The notes: a model not told the origin generated them from the sequence alone. A stretch of DNA of 64,000 nucleotides from an uncultured Christensenella sp. (GCA_910586385.1 CAJUGX010000001.1:264-64263), one strand, 5' to 3'. Shown: positions 9,401 to 18,088, counted from the first letter of the stretch. Program-made: numbers and translations.

Positions 9401-11864
9401 TTCATCTGAAAATGATTTGTATGCTTACTACAACACAAACGGACAACTCTATTACATAACAAAAGACGGATTTGAATATTTCTATAACCCAAACAAATAT
9501 ATCGTTTATGTTTATGACTTTGTAGAAGGCAAACAACTTGATTCTTGCAATAATGCAAACGTAAGTGCCTCCCCTGATTCAAACGGAATCACAACTCTTA
9601 CAATCAAGACAAACAAAGAAGGTTCCTACAATGACAGTTTCGCAATCAAAGTTGTTGACTTCAACGATCCTACAAACGAAATCAAGACAATCTATGCGAC
9701 TCTCTATAATGAGTTGCCAAAAGCAAATGCTTCAACTTCATCTTCTGCAGCTGGAGAAAACAACAAGCCTGGTGAATTCAAACTCTTGGACGCAAGCAGA
9801 AACAACGTAACCAGCACAATCATTGCAGACAAATCTTTGAACGACACCGGATACTTCTCAGAGATTACACTTCTTTACTCAAACAAAACAACATTCATCC
9901 CTATCAAGTACTCAGTGAGCACAGATAAGCAGACTTGGACAGAGGTTTCATCAGGGACAGTTCTCAAAAATCAAACAGACGAGATGTTGACTTACTACTT
10001 GAAAGTTTGGTATGACGAAACATATATTGCAAACGAACTTGCAAATTCAGCATATTTGTTTGGAATCGTTCCTGAATCACAAATCTTTGAATTCAATCTT
10101 TCATCACTCACTTCAACTTTCTGGGTTGAAAAGACGATAGACAATGTAACCTCCGTTGTTGAAAAGAGCAACACAATCTATCAAGTTAAAGACGCAAACG
10201 GGAATGTAACCGACCAACACTCAAATCACTATATCGTAAACATCGATTACTACACGGATGGCGGCAAAAACAATGGCGCAGTGCAAATCAAAACAAACAA
10301 AGAGCAAAAGATTGAGCCAACTCTCTTGCAAACATATGAGAGCGGCGGAATTGCATCTGAGCTTTGGATGATTTCAAATGCGACAAGTGGTGACCTCGGA
10401 AACATCCCAGCGTTCAGCACAAAAATCGTTATCTCATACATTCCTGCAACAAGAAACTTTGTGGATGAGTTTTACACTTACAGCAACACAAACGGCATCA
10501 TCAACAACACAGAAAATTCTGAAAACTTGATTTCAACAACTTCAAAGAAATTTGTTGTATCATCTGAATATCAACAACTTGACAAGATAGAGTTGAAATG
10601 GACAAAGTATTATGGAATTGAGCAAAACGAAATTTCGATAAGACTTATTAAGGATGGAGTAAACCTCAACCCAACAATCTTCTCAAAGAAAGAAGATGGA
10701 AAAGATTACAACTATATCAACCTTAAAAACTCTGGAAAATACATCATCGCTCTTTACGACAAATCCGGAAATGTTCAACAATTCAACAGTGGAAACACTG
10801 GACAATCTGACACATTGACATTCATCTTCTTGAAAGATGTTCCATTCACAGTGATTTCAACCGATCCAAGCACTGGTGAAGAAGTAAGAAGCATGCCAAT
10901 CAAGCAAGCGGTTTACAATGGACAAGTCACCCTCAGCATTGACAAGAACACCCGCTCAGAATTCTATGCAACTGGTGGCTATCCAACGATCACAATCAAA
11001 AAGAATGGCTCTGTCCTTTCAAACGACACAATCATTGACAAAGGCATTCAACAAGATGCAACAGGCAGCGTAAACTACGTATTCAAAGAAACTGGTTTCT
11101 ATGAAGTTTACTTCACTGCAACAAGCAATGACTCAAACATTGGAAAAATCAGAAGCGAAGTTTATCAATTCACCGTATTGAATGAAAATGAATATAAATA
11201 TTCTTACATCATAAACAAATACTCAAACTATTACATTGAAAAAGTTGAAAAGGACGGAAAAGATATCACTGATACTCTTCTTCGCACCCTTGATGTTGGG
11301 ACTATCACAATCGGAACAAACTATTACATGACTGAGCTTCCACTCTCTTACCTTGACGAAAAGACTGGTGCTGGCAAGTATGTGATTACGATAAACTCAA
11401 ACGACAATAGCTACAAGGCAAGCGCAGTGCCTACAAGTTTCACATTTGCAGTGACAATTCAAGTCGGTGTTGCACCTATCAAGATTTCGGTGTCTGAAGG
11501 CAAAGGTACAACCAAGCAAGTCAGCGTCGAGTTCAACAGAACAAACATCTACGCTGAAATGGGTGAATGTACTGTAAGAATCCTTAAGTACAACAGCAAT
11601 GGAAGCTTTAGGGAAACTCTCTACACAACAACAATCAACAGCTCTTCAACTGGGACAACAACCACTCACATCGCAAAGGACGAAAAAGGTATTTTCTATG
11701 TGCAAGTCGTATCCCCTAGCGGAAACTTGTTGTATAGTTATAAAGTTGTCAAGAAAGAACCTATGAATGTTGCCACAATCCTCATCATTGTCGCAGCAGT
11801 CATTGTTGCTCTTGTGATTATCTTCATAATTATCAAGTTGCGTAAACGTATCTCAGTTAAATAA
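3495..11864 (+). CDS. Giant secreted Ig-like repeat protein with C-terminal membrane anchor, 2789 aa
   Basis: Residues 1-38 form a signal peptide (basic MKTKNNLFK, hydrophobic IFYIFFAFCFL, then a likely cleavage site in ASAEN). The mature part is rich in Asn, Thr, Ser and Tyr and consists of beta-strand modules ending in the Ig-like signature of a Tyr/Asp pair and GN, for example VYDAAGNHSVD (about 830), ETDRAGNLTIY (about 1680) and LYDKSGNVQQF (about 2420). Residues about 2755-2780 (NVATILIIVAAVIVALVIIF) form one membrane helix with a basic tail KLRKRISVK. There is no LPXTG, so anchoring is by the membrane, not by sortase. The gene has its own promoter and a strong terminator. The likely role is a long surface fibre or adhesin; ligand unknown. 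Confidence 0.85.
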   Translation: MKTKNNLFKNIFYIFFAFCFLSAGIFTLNQKEDDSASAENTSYNQTITNNVPPYFSVKDTIGGVDNPASLIDADTFLYYVDGGDSTELTLSLAMNGGTVNPTAAANNDVYQYVYYPDPDNIKLFYFFNIGPTSLYYNGQDVNINSADFVVDCGGQSFQNNNAQLQGFNMTFKAHGIDSSNKAIPVAKNEVDILDENHKVKEGIYTLTLTITLFTCTDGGETNSEEKFSDQIIPITYSFYVADREAYLLNNRPNVNRHQFDSTVPVSDATSTAYAYYLYYNYSSEGSSHADSNKVPYIEFDYTRFELTIDKELSNISTRETILFDKDSQDIVTSGNQIVVTRSDKDAHTCKVFFKDVGNYSVTFNDIQVIEFARGDEVTLEKNNLTAITDITKKFMVYVYGYQTNYTDADGVLSANGTRPTAELKDYDFANAKFDNSADITSEFVNSNPNYSQSQDKSGTTFVIGNIANYIGNTKAIRTNQTPIKIVSNATLSTSITSYIYSTTKVSNAYRTTSVKLNGQDLYWTNFTGRTESSAGTYIYVIAYTFNNFYSSETTLEANRVFYQVFYFEIVKDLPTITLQTEKLDSADEVKEVFSDTYVNRDVRITDLTKEDPYNKDVTIRIYAQDFSGAYLSSFGGSNGTTFDSLPSTGDPKIKILETNAHFTIRMYFTNEMNARNIAITSDTGFFREQQFTIDKTPVSGITATNVSAITNSTNYTMLTKVNGVSTNQNIAISWDEKASGAQTFAYYRYFSLDNGQYYSKSNTAAVSNVLDRMLNIIDEKNSYLPVNAFLDMSTDSSLWLKYKGNSQPFATSGTISSEYVFTEAGLYLIDVYDAAGNHSVDVYLIDYTTPIFAIYEDDYKIVTSSVYISKASTLFWSKYKGIYIQNFASQDTFVDYTPDTITDAVLSDKLFKTYDNKTSKDIYDAIYKKLYSSNFMQQLICNNLDTTGSDLSSYTGMYITIPVNSLSYYIDKDHDEYTPQNDVFNRKFDMSTELTYSVLIRDASNTKLNMAYDETSVNQYRNYYSSTQTIIISFDSSEFLISYEGNDGQSITLTSNNIEEGVVGGDTSKRTKTTYLNPTRLNKEFVLSFYPTVTDGDITIQVGSVTIKYYPYRENTKKVETAEGQSIIYHYYELSDTFTTTTVYEYNGDNSSTAIKEEPIRLNSDNFTMEGRYEITRTYYVDETNTTKDYYNKNDFYERKFILTVDRNEVVTNPDLVTDENGNHLESLVGGDVFVSMYDNKTNASLVVNFPNSPEANTNGSSIYNNSNPRTILTTNMLPVYVYVPQYKYTTSSQMYNTSTGYDFNVSYDFGADGQDSMNFFKDELLIKEYALYAEIYKDESLDKINANGATPYAKTAINNSGTLDSVSANKTSGFLDFYLANGTKLNYIKQAGTYYVKVYQGNFGTGIGEDNFTQALTFCFEVRQSSPNFEAQSTTGDSLNSQVVSGKENYYTNQPVINLTWEAGSDYIADIDIDEITFVTSKRSTPYKSSDDIWAQAPSLANGMYTASLNLELLNIYENGAYVDITMQYKNHSDEYYDKVTKRINVDLSAPNVNITNLVNKSAASAYISSLSNSSLRIWKTALDGTATNLNNTSYNISNSTGNFAYYSYTVTADFATTLISSVDFKTYVRKFVNSNGECTKYNSNYAQETSYDDFHASNLIDITDRYFSGFDQDSYYEVIETDRAGNLTIYTIYITTDFDKEKNQYVEFEDQEKNRLISYYDENRVLKYYSIADFNEATNANATNNIYTKTSSELQKLSYFGDAWAQFQLITYSAAGTPTTKYLMLTPWKPTKALAFVNGKVDEFEISDLINTSVSIRNKNSLSFYNRTFIDGENKNNFDTFYFNVRNVSLPATLTDSQNREFIRFNQPSDSLLNSTAPQTFVTSLKITADDNEIFNATNKLGLSSIWKSKQNANVSITTDAMYITFEINSSLGFTPNTRIVYEYTDNYGTTLKEIHLYKETIISTEISSENDLYAYYNTNGQLYYITKDGFEYFYNPNKYIVYVYDFVEGKQLDSCNNANVSASPDSNGITTLTIKTNKEGSYNDSFAIKVVDFNDPTNEIKTIYATLYNELPKANASTSSSAAGENNKPGEFKLLDASRNNVTSTIIADKSLNDTGYFSEITLLYSNKTTFIPIKYSVSTDKQTWTEVSSGTVLKNQTDEMLTYYLKVWYDETYIANELANSAYLFGIVPESQIFEFNLSSLTSTFWVEKTIDNVTSVVEKSNTIYQVKDANGNVTDQHSNHYIVNIDYYTDGGKNNGAVQIKTNKEQKIEPTLLQTYESGGIASELWMISNATSGDLGNIPAFSTKIVISYIPATRNFVDEFYTYSNTNGIINNTENSENLISTTSKKFVVSSEYQQLDKIELKWTKYYGIEQNEISIRLIKDGVNLNPTIFSKKEDGKDYNYINLKNSGKYIIALYDKSGNVQQFNSGNTGQSDTLTFIFLKDVPFTVISTDPSTGEEVRSMPIKQAVYNGQVTLSIDKNTRSEFYATGGYPTITIKKNGSVLSNDTIIDKGIQQDATGSVNYVFKETGFYEVYFTATSNDSNIGKIRSEVYQFTVLNENEYKYSYIINKYSNYYIEKVEKDGKDITDTLLRTLDVGTITIGTNYYMTELPLSYLDEKTGAGKYVITINSNDNSYKASAVPTSFTFAVTIQVGVAPIKISVSEGKGTTKQVSVEFNRTNIYAEMGECTVRILKYNSNGSFRETLYTTTINSSSTGTTTTHIAKDEKGIFYVQVVSPSGNLLYSYKVVKKEPMNVATILIIVAAVIVALVIIFIIIKLRKRISVK

Positions 11865-11891
11865 TCGGCTGTGCAGTTTTGTTACTTAACC

Positions 11892-11926
11892 AAAATAAAA
11901 CACATCAAAATGATGTGTTTTATTTT
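11892..11926 (+). terminator. Strong intrinsic terminator of the 2789-aa surface protein gene
   Basis: A perfect 16-bp stem (11892-11907 with 11911-11926, loop AAA) contains ACACATCA/TGATGTGT, flanked by A and T runs. It lies 28 nt past the stop. Confidence 0.85.
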
Positions 11927-12118
11927 TTGCCACAATCAATAATTCGCCTTTTCAATCCCCTCTAAATTGTTGCATTTTGCTTAAACTTTTCCACGGGAAC
12001 ATTCTTCTTTTAATCTCCCGAAAAACAGCCTAAATTGGCTGAAATTACGCCAAAATACGCCTTTTTGAGCACAAAGATTTCATTCCCCCAAACTTCTTCA
12101 ATCTTGCACAAAGACAAC
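11927..12118. other. Spacer between convergent surface protein genes, nothing recognised
   Basis: No open frame with a start signal, no RNA fold and no repeat of note apart from a small CAGCC/GGCTG stem near 12027-12042. It sits between two facing terminators. Confidence 0.5.
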
Positions 12119-12148
12119 AAAAAAAGACCGTTTTCACAGTCTTTTTTT
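12119..12148 (-). terminator. Intrinsic terminator of the 1467-aa surface protein gene
   Basis: A 10-bp stem AAAAAAAGAC/GTCTTTTTTT (12119-12128 with 12139-12148, 10-nt loop) ends in a T run on the minus strand, 16 nt after the stop. Confidence 0.75.
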
Positions 12149-12164
12149 ATTCATAATCTAAAGA

Positions 12165-15100
12165 TTATTTCTTGAGCTCTTTGTCAAGTTTAACCTTTGA
12201 AACAATGAAGTATACAATTACACCTGCAAGGACAAGCACTGCAACAACAATCAAAATTGTACCAACAACTTTGTATGTTTCTGTGCTGTTCTTTGTCTTT
12301 GAAGCAACAGTAAATGTGCAATCATCATTTGTTGTCACATGTCCAACAGCATCTTCAACTTCGATAATCAATTTGTATGTGCCTTCGCCATATTCTTCGA
12401 ATGAATCGAAAGTATATCTTGAGTATTCCTTTCCATTTTCCGTATACTTTTCTTCCTTGTACTTAACTTCTTCATTGTTCTTAGAAGTGTTCACAAGTTT
12501 GATGACTGGCTTAGTATCTTTAGGCAATGGATTGTTGTCAGAAATTGTGATATCTTTTGTGTCAATCACAAGTTTGTCTTTGAGTGTGTATGATGTCTTG
12601 ACAAACTTTTCTGGCAATTTGATTGTTGGAGCCTCATTGTCACCTACACTGATTGTGTAAGTTGCAGTTGAACGATTTCCATTGTTGTCATAAACTTCGT
12701 ATGTGATTGTATATTTTCCGTTGAGGTTTGATGCAGATGATTTGAATACATTGTCTTTCAAAGCATCAGCTTTTTGGTAAGTTGTAGAGCCAGTGTCACC
12801 AGCTGCAGTTCCGTTTGCGCGCTTCCAGCTGAGTCTGATTTCTGATTTGCTTGAATCAATTCCACTTGCATCAGCAGCAGTTTGAATACCATAGATTTTG
12901 ATACCATTTGCTTTGAAGTCTTCAACTGACATAAACTCTTGATCACTATAATCATAGTTGATGAGTTTTGGACCTTTTGTATCTTTCACAGTGATTCTGA
13001 AGATATCAGATTCCAAATTGTAAACTTGGAGATCCTCAAACCATTGTTTGAAGTCAACCGTCTTAAGAGTGACGTCTTGGATCTCAGCCTTGTCGATTAG
13101 TTTATAAGAAGTGTATCCTTCGTTTGAAGAATAATAAGTGATGTTTTTCTTCTCATCTTGTCTTACTGCATAATAAGCTGTGCTTCCAACTTTGATTCTG
13201 TGTTCACCATTTTCACCAAAAGTGATTTGATAACTTGAACCAAGGTCGTTGTTTGTATAGTAACCGCCATCTGCGTAAATTACTTCATCCTTATCAGCAT
13301 CGTAATTTGGTTCGCCCATTTCAACATAAGTGAATTTGTTGTGGTTGTATTTTTCAATCTTCACCAAATACTTGATTTCAAATTGACCAATCTTGCTTGG
13401 TTTGAAGATACCATTTGTTGCATCTTGATTGTTTGTTGACCAGTTTGTAGCTTTTCCGTCAGCATTCAATCCTCTGATTACGAAAGTCTCTGTTGCATTT
13501 GTGTCCTTCTTGAACTCATCTTCAGTGATGCTATCGCCAAGTTCGAAGTTTACAGTTGGTGCAGGGATTTCGATTGTTTGCTTGTCATCAAGTTCAATCT
13601 CTTGATCTGTGAGCACTGAGCTGATATCTGGTTCTTGAACAGTTGCTCTTGGAGAAACTGTATAGTTTGCAAAAACAACGATTGTGTTGTTGTTTGCATC
13701 CTTAACAGCGATGCTTGCTTGATATCTTCCGTCTTTTGCGGCAACGAATTCACCAGCATTGACAATATATTTTCCAGAAGCGCCACCATCAACTCTGTCA
13801 ACAGTTGTTTCTCTTACACTGCGAGAATATCTTTCGCCATCTACAATATAATCTACTTTTACATCGCTTGTCATATATGCAACAGCGTCATCAAAAACTT
13901 CAACCTTTGGAAGTGCGATAACAGCGCCCTGTGCATATTTGTTTATGAATGAATCCTCAATAGAACTTACCTTATCAATTCTTGGTTGGTATTCATCTTT
14001 GATGTTTTTGATGTCAATTGTTTGAGCATGGAGCATTGGATTTCCAGCGTCATCATAAGTGTAAACAACAAGTTGAAGTTTTGAAGCTCCTTCAACTTCG
14101 CTCAAGTCAATTGTGAATGAGCTTGCTTTTGCATCAGTGATATCAACATAACCATCGTTTGTTGCAGTCTCATGATACTGAGCATATTTTGTTGTAAGAA
14201 GAGTGTTGTTGTCATCTCTTACGCCTTCTCCATCTGAATCAGTACCGAGTGCTGTCCAAAGGTCTGCAAGGTCTTTGTCTGAGATAGGATTGCCTTTCTT
14301 GTCAGAAACAGTGATTACCTTTCCGTTTTCATCGAGATAACGATACATAACATTTACTGTCATGTTTTCATCAATGTTGTCTGAAGCAGTTGGAGCATTG
14401 AATGTGATCTTTGTCTCTGGCAAATAAGAATCTTTAAGTGAAGTTGAGAATGTGATATCTGGACTTTCTCTATCTTCATAATCACGAACATAAAGTCTCT
14501 TATAGATGTCAGTTTCATTTCCTGCAGCATCTTTTGCGACGTAATGGATATAGTATTGTCCTACACCCATTCCTCCAGTGATTGCAGCAGAAGAACCGAA
14601 TGTTTGGTCGCAATTGATATATGCGAAACCTTTTTCAAGAGCAGCGTCACTCTTAAACCATTCAAGAGCAGTTGCTTTGTCAGTAACAGTTGCATCAAAA
14701 ACATTTGTTTCGTTTTTGAAGTTTTCATAAAGTCTTTCATAGTTTGCATTGTCAACAACAATCAAATATTTGTTCTTAACGAGCCATGCAAGAGTTGCTT
14801 CTTCAGTGTCAGCAACATTGTCTTTTTCCATTTGAGTTCTAATCAAATAGTTGTATGTCTTAAGTCCATCTCTTCCATATTTTTTGTCTGTTGCAGAAGC
14901 ATCAAATCTTCCAGCGTAGTTGAAGATAAGATTGAAATCACTGAGGTCTCTTTCATCTGTTGAAGAGAGAGTGATTTTTGAAACAGTTTCATCCGTCATA
15001 ATCTTTCTTGTAAGAACAACGCCTTTGTCTCCTGCTTTTGAAACGTTGTCGTCAATTCCGATAGCGTAGATAACAACACTTTCTGCGTTGGCTCTTGTAG

Positions 15101-16568
15101 CCATCTTTGATGAAGCATCAACATTGTCAAGAGAGCCGTCTTCTGTTGCTTGATAAACAACTGGAGTTGGGTCTTTTTTGTCTGTGATGTTTTTGTATTC
15201 ATAAAGCCCAAGGTCTGTTTTGAAATAGTGTTTTTTGTTTTGTGCACTAGTTGCTGAAGCATCGTAATAATAGTCATATCCCTCATAAACAAATGAATAA
15301 TACCCGTCGTCCAAAGGCTTGAATTTTGTTGGGTCAACAAGAGTTCCATCTTCGTTTACGATTGGTTCTTCATCTTCACCAACGCTTGCATTATACTTGG
15401 CAGCGTCAATTTTTTTGTAAGAACCAGTTGAAGTCTTGTAATAAACAGTGACTGTGTAATAAATATCAACTGCTTCGCTTTTTGGAGTTGTTGAAGTTGC
15501 TGTCATACCCTTTGCAGTTGGCAAAGTTTTCTCAACACCAGTTTCTCCATTGTCAACGAAGTCTGAGTTAAGTTCAAGTCTGAGAGCATAGTCTTTGTAA
15601 TAAGCATCATCTTTTGCATACACTTGAGTTGTCTTTGTTGTAGATGCAATAAATTGACCTTTTTCATAATAAGAATATGTCACAGTGTACTTTCCTGCAC
15701 CAAATTGAGCATCAGCAAACACACTTCCTGCAACATAATAAAGTCCAGATTCCTCATCTTTTGAAACAGTGACTTTTGTTGAGTTTGTGCTTGCACTTAC
15801 TTCAATCAAAACTTGTTGGTCTTTGACACCGATTTGTGATCTTTGAGTGATAAATTCAAAATCAGTATTGCTTGCAGAAGTGTCAACTTCGTCACCCTTG
15901 TCATCCAAGATTTCTGGCATTGGGATATACATATCTTTGAAACTTCCGTCACTCTTTTCTGCCTGTTTCAGATCGAGAATGCTTGGCAAGAACACTTTTT
16001 CGTTGTCGCCAAAGTTGATATCTGCGTCAGTGATTTCACTTGTCACAACCATGTCATAGCTGTTTGTGTATTCAACATCTTTTGAAACCCCACCAACAGT
16101 TTCTTTGACAGTGTATGTGTAAGAGTATGTCACAGTGTAAGAGCCAACTTTGCTTGCTGTAAACTGTGCATTTCCACCATCAGTGACAGTGACTGCTCCA
16201 GTTGCACTTGCTGTTCCGTCAACAACCTCACCAACAAGTTCAGAACTATACTTTACAGTTACTTTTGAAGACAAGAGTTTTACATCAGTAGCAAGCTCTT
16301 TGTCTGAGATTGCACTTCCAATAGCACGATCTTTGTCACCACCGATATAAGCCTTAGGAACAACATAAGTTGCACCCTTGTTTACAACAGTTTCAACCTT
16401 TTCTTTCTTTGTTCCGACTGTCATGAAAGTGTAGTCAGTGAAATTGTTCATGGTCTCTGCAGATGCAGCGATTTGATTCACTGGGAAACAAAGCACGCTA
16501 AATGCCATGGCGAGTCCAAGCACCATTCCCCTAAACAAAACTGAGCGATTTTTTCTTTTCAATTTCAT
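12165..16568 (-). CDS. Large secreted Ig-like repeat protein with C-terminal membrane anchor, 1467 aa
   Basis: The signal peptide is residues 1-38 (MKLKRKNRSVLFRG, hydrophobic MVLGLAMAFSVLCF, cleavage near AASAE). AAGGAG lies upstream of the ATG. The mature region holds at least six Ig-like modules recognised by G-x-Y-x-V/I-x-Y strands and D-x-x-GN turns: KVGSYTVTYSYTY (about 140), GAGKYTVTYSYYE (about 300), VAKDAAGNETD (about 685), VKDANNNTIVV (about 995), EVYDNNGNRST (about 1293) and EVEDAVGHVTT (about 1410). Phrases such as ESPDITFS and NEAPTIKLP mark domain joints. Residues about 1435-1458 form one membrane helix, ending in the basic tail SKVKLDKELKK; no LPXTG. It lies downstream of rplA where rplJL-rpoBC usually sits. 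Probable structural or adhesive surface protein; ligand unknown. Confidence 0.85.
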   Translation of the reverse strand: MKLKRKNRSVLFRGMVLGLAMAFSVLCFPVNQIAASAETMNNFTDYTFMTVGTKKEKVETVVNKGATYVVPKAYIGGDKDRAIGSAISDKELATDVKLLSSKVTVKYSSELVGEVVDGTASATGAVTVTDGGNAQFTASKVGSYTVTYSYTYTVKETVGGVSKDVEYTNSYDMVVTSEITDADINFGDNEKVFLPSILDLKQAEKSDGSFKDMYIPMPEILDDKGDEVDTSASNTDFEFITQRSQIGVKDQQVLIEVSASTNSTKVTVSKDEESGLYYVAGSVFADAQFGAGKYTVTYSYYEKGQFIASTTKTTQVYAKDDAYYKDYALRLELNSDFVDNGETGVEKTLPTAKGMTATSTTPKSEAVDIYYTVTVYYKTSTGSYKKIDAAKYNASVGEDEEPIVNEDGTLVDPTKFKPLDDGYYSFVYEGYDYYYDASATSAQNKKHYFKTDLGLYEYKNITDKKDPTPVVYQATEDGSLDNVDASSKMATRANAESVVIYAIGIDDNVSKAGDKGVVLTRKIMTDETVSKITLSSTDERDLSDFNLIFNYAGRFDASATDKKYGRDGLKTYNYLIRTQMEKDNVADTEEATLAWLVKNKYLIVVDNANYERLYENFKNETNVFDATVTDKATALEWFKSDAALEKGFAYINCDQTFGSSAAITGGMGVGQYYIHYVAKDAAGNETDIYKRLYVRDYEDRESPDITFSTSLKDSYLPETKITFNAPTASDNIDENMTVNVMYRYLDENGKVITVSDKKGNPISDKDLADLWTALGTDSDGEGVRDDNNTLLTTKYAQYHETATNDGYVDITDAKASSFTIDLSEVEGASKLQLVVYTYDDAGNPMLHAQTIDIKNIKDEYQPRIDKVSSIEDSFINKYAQGAVIALPKVEVFDDAVAYMTSDVKVDYIVDGERYSRSVRETTVDRVDGGASGKYIVNAGEFVAAKDGRYQASIAVKDANNNTIVVFANYTVSPRATVQEPDISSVLTDQEIELDDKQTIEIPAPTVNFELGDSITEDEFKKDTNATETFVIRGLNADGKATNWSTNNQDATNGIFKPSKIGQFEIKYLVKIEKYNHNKFTYVEMGEPNYDADKDEVIYADGGYYTNNDLGSSYQITFGENGEHRIKVGSTAYYAVRQDEKKNITYYSSNEGYTSYKLIDKAEIQDVTLKTVDFKQWFEDLQVYNLESDIFRITVKDTKGPKLINYDYSDQEFMSVEDFKANGIKIYGIQTAADASGIDSSKSEIRLSWKRANGTAAGDTGSTTYQKADALKDNVFKSSASNLNGKYTITYEVYDNNGNRSTATYTISVGDNEAPTIKLPEKFVKTSYTLKDKLVIDTKDITISDNNPLPKDTKPVIKLVNTSKNNEEVKYKEEKYTENGKEYSRYTFDSFEEYGEGTYKLIIEVEDAVGHVTTNDDCTFTVASKTKNSTETYKVVGTILIVVAVLVLAGVIVYFIVSKVKLDKELKK

Positions 16569-16587
16569 AAAATAAAATCTCCTTAAA

Positions 16588-16605
16588 TGTCCCTTTTACA
16601 GGACA
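16588..16605 (-). promoter_or_regulatory. Hairpin in the 5' leader of the 1467-aa gene
   Basis: TGTCC/GGACA (16588-16592 with 16601-16605, 8-nt loop) lies between the -10 box and the ribosome binding site, right at the predicted mRNA 5' end. It could stabilise the transcript or serve as a binding site. Function unknown. Confidence 0.35.
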
Positions 16606-16635
16606 AATTTATCTAAATCCAAAAGTGCAAGTCAA
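16606..16635 (-). promoter_or_regulatory. Sigma-A promoter of the 1467-aa surface protein gene
   Basis: Minus strand -35 TTGACT (16630-16635), 18-bp spacer, -10 TAAATT (16606-16611). It gives a leader of about 30 nt containing a small hairpin and the AAGGAG site, separating this gene from the rplK-rplA unit. Confidence 0.7.
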
Positions 16636-16737
16636 TTGAGTTACACTTTCAAACTTAAAGGTATTTTGCGAAAACTCTTTTTTCCTATGCGAGAGGAAAA
16701 ACACTTTTCTTGTCGAAAAAGAGCATTCACGTTAACG

Positions 16738-16761
16738 ACATAAAGCAGGACGACGCCTGCT
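16738..16761 (-). terminator. Possible weak terminator after rplA
   Basis: Hairpin AGCAGG/CCTGCT (16744-16749 with 16756-16761, 6-nt loop) is followed on the minus strand by only a short T tract, 14 nt after rplA. It may act as a terminator or a 3' stabiliser. Confidence 0.45.
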
Positions 16762-16774
16762 CCAAATCTTATGA

Positions 16775-17458
16775 TTAAACGTTGTAAGAAACCTTAACGC
16801 CAGGGCCCATTGTAGAAGCCAAAGTTACGCTTCTGATATATTGACCTTTTGCAGCAGCTGGTTTTGCCTTAACGATTGCGTCCATAACAGTGTTGAAGTT
16901 TTCAGCAAGTTTTTCTTGCCCGAAACTCTTTTTTCCAATGATAACATGAACATTGTTTGTCTTGTCCAATCTATATTCAACTTTTCCGGCTTTAACGTCC
17001 TTAATAGCCTTTGCAACGTCTGTAGTAACAGTTCCGCTCTTTGGGTTTGGCATCAAGCCTTTTGGTCCGAGGATCTTTGCGATTCTACCAACAACACCCA
17101 TCATATCTGGAGTTGTGATAGCAACGTCGAAATCCAACCATCCACCATTGATTTTTGCAACGATTTCTTCAGCACCAACAAAGTCAGCACCAGCTTTTGT
17201 TGCTTCATCAGCCTTGTCGCCACGAGCAATAACCAAAACTTTTACAGACTTACCTGTTCCGTTTGGAAGGACAACAACGCCACGAACTTGTTGATCAGCA
17301 TTTCTTCCGTCAACACCAAGTTTAATATGCAATTCAATTGTTTCGTCGAACTTTGCTGTTGATGTTGCAATTACATTTTCAAGTGCCTTTTTGATGTCAT
17401 AAGAAGCAGACTTATCAAAGCTTTCTAGACTCTTTGTATATCTTTTACCTTTATTCAT
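16775..17458 (-). CDS. rplA: 50S ribosomal protein L1
   Basis: Ribosomal protein L1, 227 aa, full family length. It binds the 23S L1 stalk and helps deacylated tRNA leave the E site; in many bacteria it also represses its own mRNA. Diagnostic stretches are [12 protein letters not shown] at the N-terminus, [21 protein letters not shown], and the signature [15 protein letters not shown]. Its GGAGG overlaps the stop of rplK (TAGGAGG), so the two are translationally close. The usual followers rplJ, rplL and rpoBC are absent; a surface protein gene with its own promoter comes next. Confidence 0.97.
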   Translation of the reverse strand: MNKGKRYTKSLESFDKSASYDIKKALENVIATSTAKFDETIELHIKLGVDGRNADQQVRGVVVLPNGTGKSVKVLVIARGDKADEATKAGADFVGAEEIVAKINGGWLDFDVAITTPDMMGVVGRIAKILGPKGLMPNPKSGTVTTDVAKAIKDVKAGKVEYRLDKTNNVHVIIGKKSFGQEKLAENFNTVMDAIVKAKPAAAKGQYIRSVTLASTMGPGVKVSYNV

Positions 17459-17469
17459 AGCGCAGCCTC

Positions 17470-17895
17470 CTAGTCAACAACATCCACGCCCATGCTTCTT
17501 GCTGCACCAGCAATCATAGACATAGCACTTTCGATTGAAGAAGCGTTAAGATCAGGCATCTTTGTCTCTGCAATCTTTCTGATTTGTTCTTTTGTAATTT
17601 TTCCGACTTTTTGTGAATTTGGTTTTGCAGATCCTTTGTCAAGACCAATAGCCTTTTTGATAAGGACTGCTGCAGGTGGAGTCTTCATCTCGAATGTGAA
17701 ACTTCTATCTTCATAGATAGTGATTACAACAGGGATGATGAATCCTGCTTGTGATGCTGTTTTTTCATTGAATTCTTTAACAAAACCTGCAATGTTGATT
17801 CCATGAGGTCCAAGTGAAGAACCTACTGGAGGGCCTGCAGTGGCTTTGCCAGCATCAAGTTGCAATTTTACAACTGCTTTTACTTTTTTTGCCAT
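17470..17895 (-). CDS. rplK: 50S ribosomal protein L11
   Basis: Ribosomal protein L11, 141 aa, the normal length. It binds the GTPase-associated centre of 23S rRNA and is needed for the RelA stringent response. It starts [20 protein letters not shown], carries the Pro-rich [14 protein letters not shown] and ends with the [12 protein letters not shown] tail typical of L11. AGGAGG lies 8 nt before the ATG. It is first in an rplK-rplA unit whose leader resembles the L1 target in 23S rRNA, and is separated from nusG by a terminator. Confidence 0.97.
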   Translation of the reverse strand: MAKKVKAVVKLQLDAGKATAGPPVGSSLGPHGINIAGFVKEFNEKTASQAGFIIPVVITIYEDRSFTFEMKTPPAAVLIKKAIGLDKGSAKPNSQKVGKITKEQIRKIAETKMPDLNASSIESAMSMIAGAARSMGVDVVD

Positions 17896-17912
17896 TTTTT
17901 CTTCCTCCTAAT

Positions 17913-17945
17913 GTGGTGGTATTGAACTTTGGCGAGTTCTCCCAC
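17913..17945 (-). promoter_or_regulatory. Candidate L1-binding autoregulatory leader
   Basis: On the minus strand, GTGGGAG opens a segment that closes with AATACCACCAC just upstream of the rplK ribosome binding site. The L1 stalk of 23S rRNA pairs GGUGGGAG with GAAAUACCACC, so the mRNA seems to copy the rRNA target. L1 repression through an rplK leader mimic is known in E. coli and other bacteria. The match was made by eye. Confidence 0.55.
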
Positions 17946-18069
17946 AAAACTAGCAGTTTAATGTCGTGCTGAGGACAAATATTTTCATAGATTTTTGAGA
18001 AAAACCTAATAAAAACCGCATTTCCACCACTTTTTCTCGTGAAATTCAGCATTTTCGCCTCATTCACAC

Positions 18070-18088
18070 AAAAAGTGACGCGTCACTT
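18070..18088 (-). terminator. Intrinsic terminator of the secE-nusG unit
   Basis: The perfect palindrome AAGTGACGCGTCACTT (18073-18088) starts inside the nusG stop codon and is followed on the minus strand by TTTT. It splits nusG from rplK. Confidence 0.75.
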
